A DNA stretch of 64,000 bases from the NCBI GenBank assembly GCA_025667525.1, contig CM046876.1, positions 484,488,557 through 484,552,556 on the forward strand. Reading direction: 5' to 3'. Positions 14,401-26,483 of the stretch are shown here, piece after piece. The stretch is from Glebionis coronaria. Its lineage: Eukaryota; Streptophyta; Magnoliopsida; Asterales; Asteraceae. Within the stretch, counting starts at the first letter, position 1, and each line of letters begins with the position of its first letter. Below the pieces are notes generated by a model, which was not told where the DNA came from, ran no database searches, and saw only the letters and a list, made by a program, of their open reading frames with translations. The translations under genes were made by a program, and so were the position numbers.

Positions 14401-15294
14401 GAAAGAGAAAATGGAATCTTATGTCATTAAAAAGGATAAATAATTCACCGATCTTTGGAATAAATTTGTCAAAAATGTGATGAATGCAAATATGACAAGA
14501 TTTCGTATGAAAAAGCTTACAATGAAATGTAACAAACAATCACACGGTTGCAGGCTCAGTTAGGAGGGGTTACGGAAACAAATTTGGCCTCTTCAGGGCT
14601 AGAGAGTGCTAGTGATGGTAATGTTCAGAAGCTTAAGGCTAAGATTGCAGATTTAGAATCTGTTGTTGTTTCATATAAGCGGGCTGTTGAACAAAGTAAG
14701 TCTATCTATCAGAAACTTTTTGATAAAATCTGTGAGAACTGTAAGTTAAAAGCCTTATTAAAAGATACGACTTCTGAGCATAGTATGATTCAGACACCAG
14801 CAACCTCGGGACCCACTCGTATTGCTGTGACACCTTTTCCCAAGGTTGCTGGAACGAAAACTGCTATGATTGCCCCAGGAATGTTTCGTGTTAGCTCTCA
14901 CTCTGTGCCTAGCAAACAACGTAAAGCAAGCGTTAGGACAAAACCGATCACTATAACTCAACCACAAGTTATTGATTTAAAAAGTGCTAATTCTAATAGA
15001 CGCGTGTCTTCTTCTACAGGAATAAACAACTACACTAAGAGCAGAAGGCCACAGCCTACGAGCAATACAAGGAATGATAGGTTCCCGTTTGCCTCTAGAA
15101 GTAGTCGCCCCAAGATCAATAATGTGGAAGTAGAAGAACACCCTAGGAATTTACCGCTTTTTATCATAATTAGAAACCTAATTCATCTGAATGTAATGAC
15201 TTTAAGCTTGCTATTCGGAATGAAAAATATGAAGTTATTTGTGCTAAATGTAATAAATGTTTCTTTACTTTTAGTCATGATGCTTGTGGTTTGA
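11429..15294 (+). pseudogene. gag: copia gag with long coiled-coil-rich extension, degenerate
   Basis: Starts MTSQQDIYAAGTENRPPML at 11429, preceded by ACG. The N-terminal part (to about 12220) is the copia capsid-like domain with ENYTTWASRLL and the segment leading to TQVYDYLKMNQ. One CCHC knuckle, CYNCRGFGHYARDC, is encoded at 12728-12769. In-frame stops lie at 11804, 12218, 12518 and 12725, all in the same frame. After the knuckle come about 2.5 kb (roughly 12870-15290) of acidic, then heptad-like, lysine- and glutamate-rich coding sequence spread over several frames, with stops or shifts near 13616, 14050, 14280-14540 and 15290. The basic segment near 14930-15110 precedes protease. Length is far above an ordinary copia Gag. 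Non-functional now. Confidence 0.8.
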
Positions 15295-17503
15295 CTATGA
15301 ATGGTTTGAATTATGGTGGTTACACTCGAATTGAAAAGTTGTCAGTCAGTGAACAACAACACACTCCTAAGGCTAAGGTGTATGTTCTAAAAAGTACGCA
15401 TGTAGGGTCCACAGAAAGTCTTGCTAAGCCTAGTAGCCCTAGATTCACCTCTAAATGGTTGCCTACTGGTAGAAATTTTGACTGTAGTGGCAAAATTATC
15501 GACACTAGTAGATATCATACTGACTGTGAAACGTCGGTATGTGATATGGCTTAATTATCATCTAACCCTACAGGAACCTATTTCATCGGTTGCCAAAATA
15601 TTTTCTTCTCTTATCATTGGCAGGCTGTTGAAATTTGTCTCTGGTGCGTGGACTCGGGCTGTTCCAAACATATGACTGGGAATCGAAGCCTTCTCAAAAA
15701 CTTTGTATGACGTTTCATGGGAACTGTTCGATTTGGAAATGATCATGTTGCGGTAATTCTAGGCTATGGCGATCTTCATTGGGGAAATATAATCATCACC
15801 AGAGTCTCTTTTGTTGATGGCTTGGGACATAATTTATTCTAGGTTGGGCAATTTTGTGATTCAGACTTGGAGGTTGCTTTCAGAAGTCATACATGTTTTG
15901 TAAGAGATCTTGAAGGAATTGATTTGTTGAAAGGAAATCGTACCACCAACCTTTACACCATTGATCTTTTTCAATTTTCTGCTGCTTCTCCAATTTGTCT
16001 CATGGCCCGAGCCACATCAACAAAGTCATGGTTATGGCTTCAAAGTTTATCACATCTCAATTTCGATGCCATCACCCAACTCGCGAAAGATGATCTCGTT
16101 ACCGGTCTTCCAAAGTTCAAATATACAAAAGACCATCTTTGTCCTTCATGTGAGCAAGGTAAAAGTAAGAAGAAGCCTCACAAACCCAAACATGTTCCCA
16201 ACTCAACGAATAGGTTACATCTCCTACATATGGATTTGTGTGGCCTAATGAGAATCAAAAGCATTAATGGAAAGCGGTATGTCCTTGTCATTGTGGATGA
16301 CTATTCTCGTTACACATGGGTTCATTTTCTTGCTTCGAAAGATGAAGCCCCTGATGTAATTATTAATTTCCTGAAGAAAACATCAGTACTACTGCAAGCC
16401 CCTGTCATTATTGTGAGAACGGATAACGGCACAGAATTCACCAATCAGAAATTGAAAGCTTATTTTGACGAAGTTGGGATTTCTCATCAAACTTCGGCTG
16501 TAAGAAATCCAGAGCAAAATTGAGTTGTGGAACAGAGGAATCGTACGTTAGTTGAAGCTGCTCGAACGATGCTTCTATCCTCCAGTGCACCGTTATTTAT
16601 TTGGGCTGACGCTATAGCAACTGCATGTTATACTCAAAACCCATCCATAATTCACACTCGTTTCAACAAAACACCTTACGAGATCATTAATGGAAGAAAA
16701 CCGGATATCTCATTTTTACATGTCTTCGGTGCATTATGTTATCCCAAGAATGATCGTGAAGGTATCGGTAAACTTGAACCTAAAGGTGATATTGGCTTTT
16801 TCATTGGTTATTCTTCAGCTGCTTGTGCTTACAGGGTTTATAATCTAAGGACCAGAAAGGTAATGGAGACTATGAACGTTACCTTTGATGAACTCTCGGG
16901 TATGGCCTCTCAGCATAGAAGTTCACATCCCGAGCTTCAAGGTCAGACTTCTGGACACGTAATTTCAGGACTCGCGCTTCAATTTGCACCGTCAGCAATC
17001 TCATCGTTACAACCATCGGAACGTGACTTGGAAGTTTTATTTGGGCCAATCTATGATGAATATATGGAGGGTCCTTCGTCATTTTGTATTCCTCAAAATG
17101 CCCCGGCTGCACCTGCTACGGTAGTTCAAGAACCTCCGACTGCATCTACACCAACGACATCTACTTCTACACCATCTACGTCAACCTCAACCATATTGAC
17201 ACAAACATTCCAACAACTTCTCCGACTGCTGACGCAACTCAACAACATTCTCAGCAAATTCCTACTCATGTTCATCTTCAGAATGAAATAGTTGCTGAAA
17301 ATGCAAACAATGCGATGCTCAACGAACACGAGTTTGTTAATCCATTTGTGGCTTCCACAAGTTCTACTCAGCCTTCAACACCATATGTGGATCCGTCGAG
17401 CTCGCATCAAGTTTCTCATACACTTCCACATGAACACAAATGGACTAAGAATCATCCTTTGGTTCAAGTGATTGGCAATCTCTCACGACCAGTCTCAACA
17501 TGA
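15295..17503 (+). pseudogene. pol: copia protease and integrase, degenerate
   Basis: The protease active-site motif WCVDSGCSKHMTGNRS is encoded around 15642-15690 (DSG at 15651). GAG-pre-integrase with SLSHLNFDAITQLAK and the zinc ligands of CPSCEQGKSKKK lie at about 16040-16170. The integrase core has HMDLCG, the second catalytic D in RTDNGTEF (about 16418), then an in-frame TGA at 16521 just before the segment VVEQRNRTLVEAART that carries the catalytic E. The C-terminal domain runs to about 16900 (FGALCYPKNDREG), followed by a low-complexity Thr/Ser/Pro linker with a frameshift near 17250 and a TGA at 17501. Confidence 0.85.
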
Positions 17504-19120
17504 AATCAGCTGCGTACCGATGGTGATATGTGTATCTATGCACTATCAGTCAGCACAATGGAACCAACAAGTGTGAAAGAAGCAATGACCGATGCATCAT
17601 GGATTGAGTCTATGCAAGAAGAACTCAATTAGTTCATCCGGCTTGATGTATGGGAGTTAGTACCTCGACCTGACAATATCGATCCGCTTACCCTAAAATG
17701 GTTATTCAAAAACAAGATGGATGAGGAGCAAACGGTCATTAGGAACAAGATTCGGTTAGTTGTGAGAGGTTATAAACAGCAGGAGGGAATTGATTTCGCT
17801 GAATCCTTCGCCTCGGTTGCTCGGATGGAAGCTATTAGGATTTTCTTGGCATATGCTGCACACAAATCGTTCACTGTGTATCAAATGGACGTAAAGACGG
17901 CTTTCTTGCATGGACCGTTAAAAGAAGATGTGTACGTATGTCAACCTGAAGGTTTCATTAACACCGATCATCCAAGCCATGTCTACAAGTTGAAAAAGGA
18001 AATTTATGGTTTGAAACAAGCACCGAGGGCATGGTACGACGAACTATCATCATTTCTTCTCCAAAATCACTTTAGCAAAGGAACCATTGATCCAACGTTG
18101 TTTATCAAGCACTACGGCAACGACATCTTGGTGGCTCAGGTCTATGTAGATGATATTATATTTGGTTCTACTAACCCAAAATATTCCATATTATTTGCTG
18201 ACCTTATGAAAATTCGATTCGAAATGTCCATGATGGGGGAAATGACGTTCTTTCTTGGTCTCCAAGTTCACCAATCCCCCCGTGGTATTTTAATAAATCA
18301 GTCCAAGTATGTGCTTGAGATTCTAACGAAATTTGGCATGGAAAACTGTGATCCTATTGGTACTCCAATGGACACTAAACACAAGCTTGATTTGGATAAG
18401 AAAGGGACATTTGTAGATGCTACAAAATACCGAAGCATGATGGGGTCCCTTATGTACTTAACCTCAAGCAGACCGGACATTGTGCATGCTACTTGTTTAT
18501 GTGCTCGGTACCAGGCGAAGCCAACCGAGAAGCACCTCAAGGAGGTTAAAAGGATCTTTCGTTATCTCCGGGGAACCATTAACATGGGTCTCTGGTATAC
18601 GAAGGATTCTGGTTTTAATCTCACTGGTTTTTCAGATGCCGACCATGCAGGGTGTCATGATACATTCAAGAGCACTTCCGGTGGAGCACAATTCTTAGGC
18701 GAGAAGCTAGTGAGCTGGTCATCAAGAAAGAAAAACTGTACGGCGTTGTCCACCACGGAAGCAGAATATGTGTCTCTATCTGTGTGTAGTGCTCAAGTCC
18801 TTTGGATGAGAACACAACTCACGGATTATGGCTTTCACTTTAACAAAGTTCCTATTTATTGTGATTCACAATCAGCCATAGCCATATCCTTCAACCCGGT
18901 CCAACACTCCAAGACCAAGCACATAGCTGTCCGATTGCATTTCATAAAGGAGCATGTGGAAAGAGGAACGATCGAACTGTATTTTGTCAAGACGGACTAC
19001 CAACTAGCCGACATCTTAACCAAAGCTCTTTCTCAAGAAAGATTTGAATTCTTGGTTCGTCGACTAGGTATGCGTAGTTTCACTCCAGATGAAATTGAAC
19101 GTCTTGCACATTCGCAGTAA
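17504..19120 (+). pseudogene. pol: copia reverse transcriptase and RNase H (mostly open)
   Basis: Reverse transcriptase copies element RNA into DNA, and RNase H removes the RNA template. The frame enters near 17504; a TAG at 17630 interrupts the RT N-terminus, after which 17717-19120 is an uninterrupted 468-codon stretch. Visible motifs are [11 protein letters not shown], the catalytic YVDD (from 18143), [13 protein letters not shown], the palm-to-thumb region with [11 protein letters not shown], and RNase H with [17 protein letters not shown] and [10 protein letters not shown]. The C-terminus ends naturally after the [10 protein letters not shown] and LADILTKAL motifs. Catalytic residues all appear present, so this part of pol decayed least. 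Confidence 0.9.
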
Positions 19121-19471
19121 CCTTGTATATATCTATCAGAAAATCAAAATACAAAAATAGAAAACCTATAAAAACAAAATAAAAAATGAGAAAATCTTTC
19201 AAAAAATATCAAAAATATTCTTCTCCGACATGTCTCTCAGCATCGATAATATGGACGCACTTAGAAATGTCGCTCAATAACGACACGGGTACGTACATAA
19301 AGTTCGAATGAGAGTTAAAATGTTTTCAAAACATGTCTTTTCTACTTTCTTCTCATAATGGCTTATAGTCACATGTCAGACTATAACCCGGTCCCCAAAG
19401 AAAGGAAAGTCTTTGACTCATCCTCAACAACGAGAAATTAATTTTTCTCGGTCATGGGCTTATATCAGAAC
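19121..19471 (+). other. copia 3' region, first part
   Basis: A 351-bp stretch between the RNase H stop and the Tat insertion. AT-rich, no ORF. It continues at 30364-30542 and 37605-39408. Confidence 0.7.
19467..19471 (+). repeat. target duplication AGAAC, left copy (Tat insertion)
   Basis: AGAAC at 19467-19471 is repeated at 30359-30363, directly outside both Tat LTRs. Confidence 0.95.
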
Positions 19472-20041
19472 TGATGACGTATAGTCCCCAACCAGGTCAT
19501 GAGCCCGGCTCACGGGTACTACCCGTATCCGGCCCATCACAGATGGGTGGATAAATGTCATTCAGGCTTATGGGTTTGAGTGAAGAGTACCCGCACATGT
19601 GTGCGGCCCACGGCCCAAGGCGGCCGACATAAGATCAGACAGAATCATATTCTGTCTGGAATATCTTTATCCCAATAAGAGAGGATATTCACTACCAAGA
19701 TTAGAAGATAACAATCATTCTAAAATCTGGTGATTATCTCTTCCTTAGGGCCGAAGCATCAGTGAAAACCCACTAGGGTTTCACTGCCTATAAAAGGAAC
19801 CTCCAAGGGTTCCACAAAGGTATTACGATTCACACTCTAAACTCATATAACCCTAAATCGATTACTTACTCTCACGCCGGAGTCTAATCGTGGGAAACCT
19901 TCCCACGGTAAGCTTAACGCGTGTTGTTTAGTGTGCAGGATCCCAACCAAACAATTCACTTGGTGCAGGAGCCGGAGCCCAGCCAACCCGAATTAAACCT
20001 AATTCGGGTCTAGCAAGGATCAACCAACTTTTGCATCAACA
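19472..20041 (+). repeat. 5' LTR of Tat element
   Basis: 570 bp, TGATGACGTA...CATCAACA. A TATA box (TATAAAA) lies at 19789-19795. Short self-complementary motifs such as AGACAGAATC/ATTCTGTCT occur near 19640. Confidence 0.95.
19789..19795 (+). promoter_or_regulatory. TATA box of Tat 5' LTR
   Basis: CTATAAAAGG context, 318 bp into the LTR; the copy in the 3' LTR is at 30106-30112. Confidence 0.6.
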
Positions 20042-20044
20042 AGT

Positions 20045-20051
20045 TGGCGCC
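20045..20051 (+). other. primer binding site of Tat element
   Basis: TGGCGCC three bases after the LTR, continuing CATCCGTGGG-like. It matches the 3' end of plant tRNAs ending GGCGCCA (Asp or Arg class); which tRNA is used cannot be settled here. Confidence 0.6.
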
Positions 20052-20103
20052 ATCCGTGGGACCATAACACTAAGCTAGAACAAAACCTCATCTCGATTTT
20101 TCA

Positions 20104-23100
20104 ATGACGAAGGGGCATCCGCCAGTTAACCCCAGGAACGTGAATCCTGGGAATCGGAAGTCCCCAGGGGAAGGGATTCTTATTCCCAACCAATCACCTA
20201 GCCGCCTCGCAGGTGGGCCAGGTAACCGTAGCGGTCTTCAGTCCGCAGGGGTGACGAGCACGATCTCGGTGACACCCCCGCCCACTTCAACCCTGGACAA
20301 CCCTGATCCGGGAAGTGCGCCAAACCCTCCTAACAAGGAACCGCGCAGACCCTCAACGGAGGAAGAAGTGGAAGCTCAACCACTCAGCGAGGATGATCTT
20401 ACTCGAGTTCTCACGCAGAACTTCGAAAGAATCGTCCCAGGGATAGCATCAAGGTTGAATCTGGGGAGGAACCTCCAAGCCAGACTCAACTTTGGCGACT
20501 CTGGACCAACCACATCCTCCCAAAATCGGAGGAAAAAGAGAGCTCGGCCCCAGGAGCAGGGGACCTTTGAGGAAACCCCTCAACCCCGGAATGTGTTCGA
20601 GCGTATAGGAGACCGCCTTATACAGGAATTAACGCAGCCTCAAGAAGGAGAAAGGTCGGATGGCTCACCCGAGCGACCAGATCGGGAGCTGGCCAGAACC
20701 ACACGTCGCCCGAGTGTGTGGGACAGAATGAATAATGGGAAAAAGGCTAGCCCCTATGCAAAGGATGGGGCACCGCCGCCATCCCCGGACCCGTCCGGAG
20801 AGGACTCAGATGACCATCCGCCTAAGCGTCGCCGACCTAGGCGTACTCCTCCACCACCACCAAACAATGATGGCTATTATGATCGTCCTTACTATCGAGA
20901 CGCGGAAGCGGAGGATCTTTCGCGTCCGTGGTGTGAACCATGGGATGACCCTAGGCTTACCCGGCCATGGGCGGATCCCAGGGAAGACCCGTTCACCCTC
21001 CGCATAAGGAACTATTATGAGGACACCAAGCGTCGCATGCCGGCGTGTATCAAGACTTATGATGGGTCTGGTGATCCAGTGGATCACCTTAAAATATTTG
21101 ATACTCAGGCTAAAATTGAGCGATGGCCCATGCCCATATGGTGCCAAATGTTCAATTCAACCTTGATCGGAAATGCCCGCGACTGGTTTGAAGCACTCCC
21201 TCCTCGGAGCATTGACAGTTTCACGGAACTACGCACTGCCTTTGAGAATAATTACACTCAAAGGAAGAAGTATAATAGAGATCCGGTCTCATTGGCAACT
21301 GTCAAGCAACGGCCGGGGGAATCTACAGAAGCCTTCACTGAACGCTTCAATGATGAGTGCACGCGCACGAGAACCATGCCAGAGCTCCTGAAGATCTCTG
21401 ACTACATGCACGCCATAACAGACAGAGAATTGATCAGGCGCCTCAATGACAAGCGTCTAGAGAAATATGATGACCTCATGGAAAGGGTCAGAAATTTCAT
21501 AGAGGGAGAAACAGCTGTCGCCGCGGCCTACCCATCAAGAGGAAATGGGTACCGGTCAAATGATCAGTCCCGGAGGCAGTCGGGCGGTCAAAGTAATCAG
21601 AACAATAACAAGGGCTCAGACTATAAGAGCCAAAGCAAAGGCGGACGGTCGGACGATAAGTTCACCCCCCTAAAGATGTCCTACCGGGAGATCTTGCTGA
21701 CAGAAGGGGCGAACTTTCCAAGGCCTCCCCCAATGACCACTCCCCCGGAACGTCGGCAAGGAAGTCGCTTTTGTGAGTTCCATAATGACAAAGGCCACGG
21801 CACGGAGGAATGTATCCAGCTCAAGAAGCACATTGAGTCGCTGATCAAATCAGGCAAACTCAAACACCTAGTGAAGGATTGGAAGGATGGGAAAGACAAC
21901 AACAAGAAGTATGACAAGAAGGATCCCCAAAAGGACAAACCTTCGACCATATACATGATCCAATCCAGACAGCGCCGCACGAGGCAGAAAATTGGCCAAA
22001 AATTTTCACGCGGCAGGGAAATCTCATTCCCTCTCATCACAGCAAGTGATGTGGTTGATGCGCCTCTCACCATTGAGATAAGCATTGGAACACAAGATGT
22101 TCGCCGCATGTATGTGGATGGAGGGTCGTCAGCAGAGGTACTGTATGAACACTGTTTTGTGCAGTTGTGCCCAGAAATAAGAAGCCAATTAGTACCGGCC
22201 ACGGCGCCGCTCACCGGATTTAGTGGAGACACTATTTGGCCGATAGGGCAACTACGGCTACTTGTAACCATCGGGAACGAGGAACACTCCAATACAGCGT
22301 GGATGAACTTCATGGTGATACGCTCACATTCCCCGTACAATGGAATCATAGGCAGACCAGGTATTTTGGCCATACGGGCGGTTCCCTCCACGGCACACGG
22401 AATGATCAAATTCCCCGTTGAGGGGGGAATTGTTACCATTTACAACACAGTCGTACCGACATCCGAATGTCACACTGTGACAGCACCGGCTCCACCTGTT
22501 CCACCCAAGGACGGATCACGACCTCCCAACTGGAAGGTAGCAATTCACCCTGACTATCCGGAACAGGAGGTATCCATAGGAGGGGCGCTCTCGGATAGAG
22601 GCAAAAGGGCCATGTGCTCTCTTTTAAGTGCAAACCTAGACATATTCGCATGGGAGCCAAAACATATGACAGGCGTGCCACGTGCGATAGCAGAACATAA
22701 GCTCCAGATCCGCCAAGGGTACCAACCCATCAAGCAAAAGAAGCGGGGCCAGGCGCCTGAGCGCAACCAAATAATATTGGAGGAAGTACGAAAACTAGTG
22801 GATACAGGCATCATGCGCGAGGTATACTACCACGAGTGGTTGTCCAATCCGGTCATGGTCAAGAAGCATGACGGAAGTTGGCGCATGTGTGTGGATTTCA
22901 CGGATCTAAACAAGGCCTGCCCATAGGACTGTTACCCGCTACCGGAAATCGATTGGAAGGTGGAGTCCCTATGTGGGTATCCTTTTATATGTTTTTTGGA
23001 CGCGTATAAAGGGTATCATCAAATCCAGATGGCGGAGGAGGATGCAGAAAAACGGCGTTCCATACGAGCCAGGCCGTGTATTGCTATACGAAAATGCCGT

Positions 23101-25759
23101 TTGGACTGAAAAACGCCGGTGCCACATATCAGCGGTTGGTGGACAAAGCCTTTGAATCACAAATAGGCCGCAACTTGGAAGTCTATGTTGATGACTTGGT
23201 AATAAAAAGTCACACGGAGGAAGCACTCCTCCGAGACGTCCAAGAAACATTCGACACTATGAGGAGGATTAACATGAAGTTAAACCCAAAGAAATGTACG
23301 TTTGGGGCAACTGAGGGGATGTTCCTCGGATATTTGATTGACCCAAACGGCATTAAACCTTGCCCAGAGAAGACGGACGCAGTAATACAACTGCCGTCCC
23401 CGCAGACACGGAAGGAGGTGCAATCCTTAAATGGAAAGTTAGCCGGACTGAACAGGTTTCTGTCCAAATCCGCAGAAAAGTCATTACCCCTATTTAAGAC
23501 ACTCAAGAAGTGCATTAGGAAGGGAGACTTCCGGTGGACGAAGGAAGCCGAGGAAGCCTTCGGCCAACTCAAGCAGCATCTTGCATCTCTCCCTATGCTA
23601 GTAGCTCCACGGCCAAAGGAGGAACTCATTATGTACCTCTCAGCTACTCATGGCGCAATAAGCGCAGTACTTATGACGGACAGAGATACAGTACAAACTC
23701 CGGTCTACTTCCTAAGTAGAACACTACAAGGGCCGGAGTTAAATTATTCCTCCATGGAAAAATTGGTGTTAGCACTAGTGTTTGCTACAAAGCGGTTGCG
23801 CCGGTACTTTCAGGCGCATCTAATTGTGGTCATTACGGATCAGCCAATCAAGCAGGTTATTTCTAGACCGGACGTAGCAGGGAGACTACAGAAATGGAGC
23901 ATCCTGTTGGGGGAGCACAATATATCTTATAGACCAAGGATGGCTGTTAAAGGCCAGATCTTGGCAGATTTCCTGATCGAGAAGCCGGAGGAGGAAGGAT
24001 CAATCATTAAGAGCGACGAGATCCCAACGGAACCTTGGGTGCTATTCACGGATGGATCCTCGTGTACGGACGGGTCCGGAGCAGGTCTCATTCTCACAAA
24101 CCCAGAAGGAATGGAGTTCACGTACGCCCTCCGTTTTGAGTTCACGGCCACTAACAATGAAGCGGAATATGTAGCATTAATAGCGGGTTTAAAAATCGCC
24201 GCTAGAATGGGGGTCCGCAACCTTGAGGCCTACGTGGACTCACGGCTTGTAGCGAACCATATTCTAGGTGGGTATGTGGCTAAGGAGGACAACATGGCCA
24301 GGTACTTGGAAAAAGTCAAGTCGTTAATCGCGACTTTCAGTAAGTTTTCCATCAAGCAGGTGCCAAGGGGCGAGAACAAGAAAGCGGACGCTCTTAGCAA
24401 GATCGCATCCACGAGCTTCGCCCACTTGTCTAAACAGGTTTTGGTGGAAATACTCAAGGAGAAATCTATCACGGAAGGGGAAGTAGCCGCTATAGTTGAG
24501 GAGGAGGGACCTACGTGGATGACCCCAATCATCAACTATTTGACAAATGAAACCCTTCCAGACGAGGAAAAAGCAGCAAGACGCATCAAAAGGAAGTCAC
24601 AACATTTTGAACTCCGAGAAGGCATCCTTTACAAGCGCTCTTTCTTGCAGCCGTGGCTGCGGTGTGTTGGGCCGCGCCAAGCGGCTTACGTCATTAGTGA
24701 CATACATGAAGGGTTGTGCGGCATGCATGCAGGCCCACGATCCGTGGTAGCTAGAGCTTTACGGACAGGTTATTATTGGCCCACCATGCACAGGGACGCG
24801 CGCGACATGATTCGCAAGTGCAACGATTGCCAAGTGCATAGGCCAGTTCCGCGACACCCGCAACAGGAGCTTACACCTATCACGTCCCCATGGCCATTTT
24901 ACAAGTGGGGAATCGACATAGCAGGACCATTTCCTGTAGCTGCGGGGGGGGGGGGGGGGGGTTAAATTCTTGATTGTTGCAATGGACTACTTTACACAAT
25001 GGATAGAAGCCAAGGCAGTCAAGTCTATCACAGGTAAGCAAGTCAAAAAGTTTGTGTGGGAACACATCGTGTGCCGTTTCGGTCTACCAGGAGAAATTAT
25101 CTCGGACAACGGCAAGCAGTTTACGGACAACCCATTCAAAGATTGGTGTGCATCATTGAACATCAAACGGCGCTTCGCGTCCGTTAAGCATCCACAAACG
25201 AACGGCCTTGTCGAACGAGCAAATAGGAGCTTGGGGAATGGAATCAAGGTGCGGCTGGATGAACGACAGGGCAAATGGGTCAATGAGTTGTCACACGTGC
25301 TATGGGCACATAGAACCATGATCAAAACAGCCAACGGAGATACTCCATTTGCATTGGCTTACGACACTGAAGCCGTTATACCAGCAGAAATAGGGGTGCC
25401 TACCATCCGCACGGCGGAGGTTAACGTCGTCACAAACGATGAACAACTGCGAATCAACCTGGATCTGTTGGAAGAGAAAAGGGAAATAGCAGCCATCAAT
25501 GAGGCCAAGTCCAAGGCTAAAATGAAGGCTTATTACGACGCCAAGGTCAAGGGTGTTTCTTTTCGACCGGGAGACTACGTCTATCGTGCTAACGAAGCGA
25601 GTCGAGTGGAGAATACAGGAAAACTGGGCCCTAAATGGGAAGAACCGTATGAAGTCACTGAAACCTTGGGACGAGGCGGCGTACAAGTTACGTGATATGG
25701 ATGGCCGCGACCTAGAGCGCACATGGAACATCTCCAATCTCAAAAGGTGCTATCTTTGA
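20104..25759 (+). pseudogene. gag-pol: gag-pol of Tat element (Gag-PR-RT-RH-aRH-INT), broken at four places
   Basis: Gag starts MTKGHPPVNPRN at 20104. The first 300 residues are proline/arginine-rich and disordered-looking. The Retrotrans_gag core is at residues 315-430, a CxxH..GHxxxxC motif (CEFHNDKGHGTEEC) near 556, and the protease site is DGGSS (residue 672), the Tat variant of DSG. A TAG at 22924 ends the first open part within RT. A one-base loss near 23047 shifts the frame. RT continues with KMPFGLKNAG and YVDD (23184). RNase H follows (about 23640-23990), then archaeal-type RNase H with FTDGSSCTDGSG (24045-24410). The integrase zinc domain is at 24700-24830. An 18-G run (24944-24961) shifts the frame at the start of the core, and a last shift lies near 25680. 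The end, NLKRCYL, is typical. Confidence 0.9.
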
Positions 25760-26483
25760 AAGCTACGGCTTCCGCATGGGTACTTCGCTATAGGCGGTCT
25801 TAATAAAGAACCATGCGGGTTATTTGTTTTGTTTGTTTTTCTTATGTTTGTTTAAGTTTCCTTTCTTGTTTTTTAGGACTTGTCGTCATTATTCAAACAA
25901 AAGTGTAAACGTTCTAATAAAATGCCGTGGTGCCTAGCTAGCTCCACGGCCTGTTTCGTGCAAAATATTTTCCTTTCTATGTTAGATTCTTTGTTAGCCG
26001 TATGAATTTTACTTGTATTATAATATGCCATGTTTCATTCGTATGCATTCTTTCAAATTACCGTACATGTACTATACGCCTCCAGGTGGGGTAAGAGGAT
26101 TAAGTGAACCTACTAATTCAACTTGCCGCGTAAGGGGGATGCAACCCCAGCCGCACGGATCATGTATCCTTACTAGACACCTTACTCACAAGACGTTGGG
26201 GTAAGTTTCATATGCTACAGCCACACGGTGCTCCGCATAGCAAAGACGCACGTCGCATGTCTAGTAAATTATAGACTTGTATGTATTTTCCTTTTTTCTT
26301 TATGTGTAAGACGTGACACGTCATGCGACATAGAAATACAATGAAATACACAAGTTTCAAAATTAATAATAAACAAAATGGCCGTGGTGGTCACGGACTT
26401 CTAAATAAAAGGACAAGTTATTACATGCATGACTTAGCCGTGTACATATACGGACGAATATAATCATAAGTGTTTACAACATA
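25760..26483. other. non-coding gap between convergent pol and antisense gene
   Basis: Holds 3' untranslated sequence of pol, with AATAAA-type signals near 25802 and 25917, and the presumed 3' untranslated region of the antisense gene from the other side. No ORF worth reporting. Confidence 0.6.

Noticed and set aside
21681..22439. 252-codon minus-strand ORF across Tat gag-protease
   Set aside because: Shadow of the gag-pol frame in GC-richer DNA; no domain and no conserved start.
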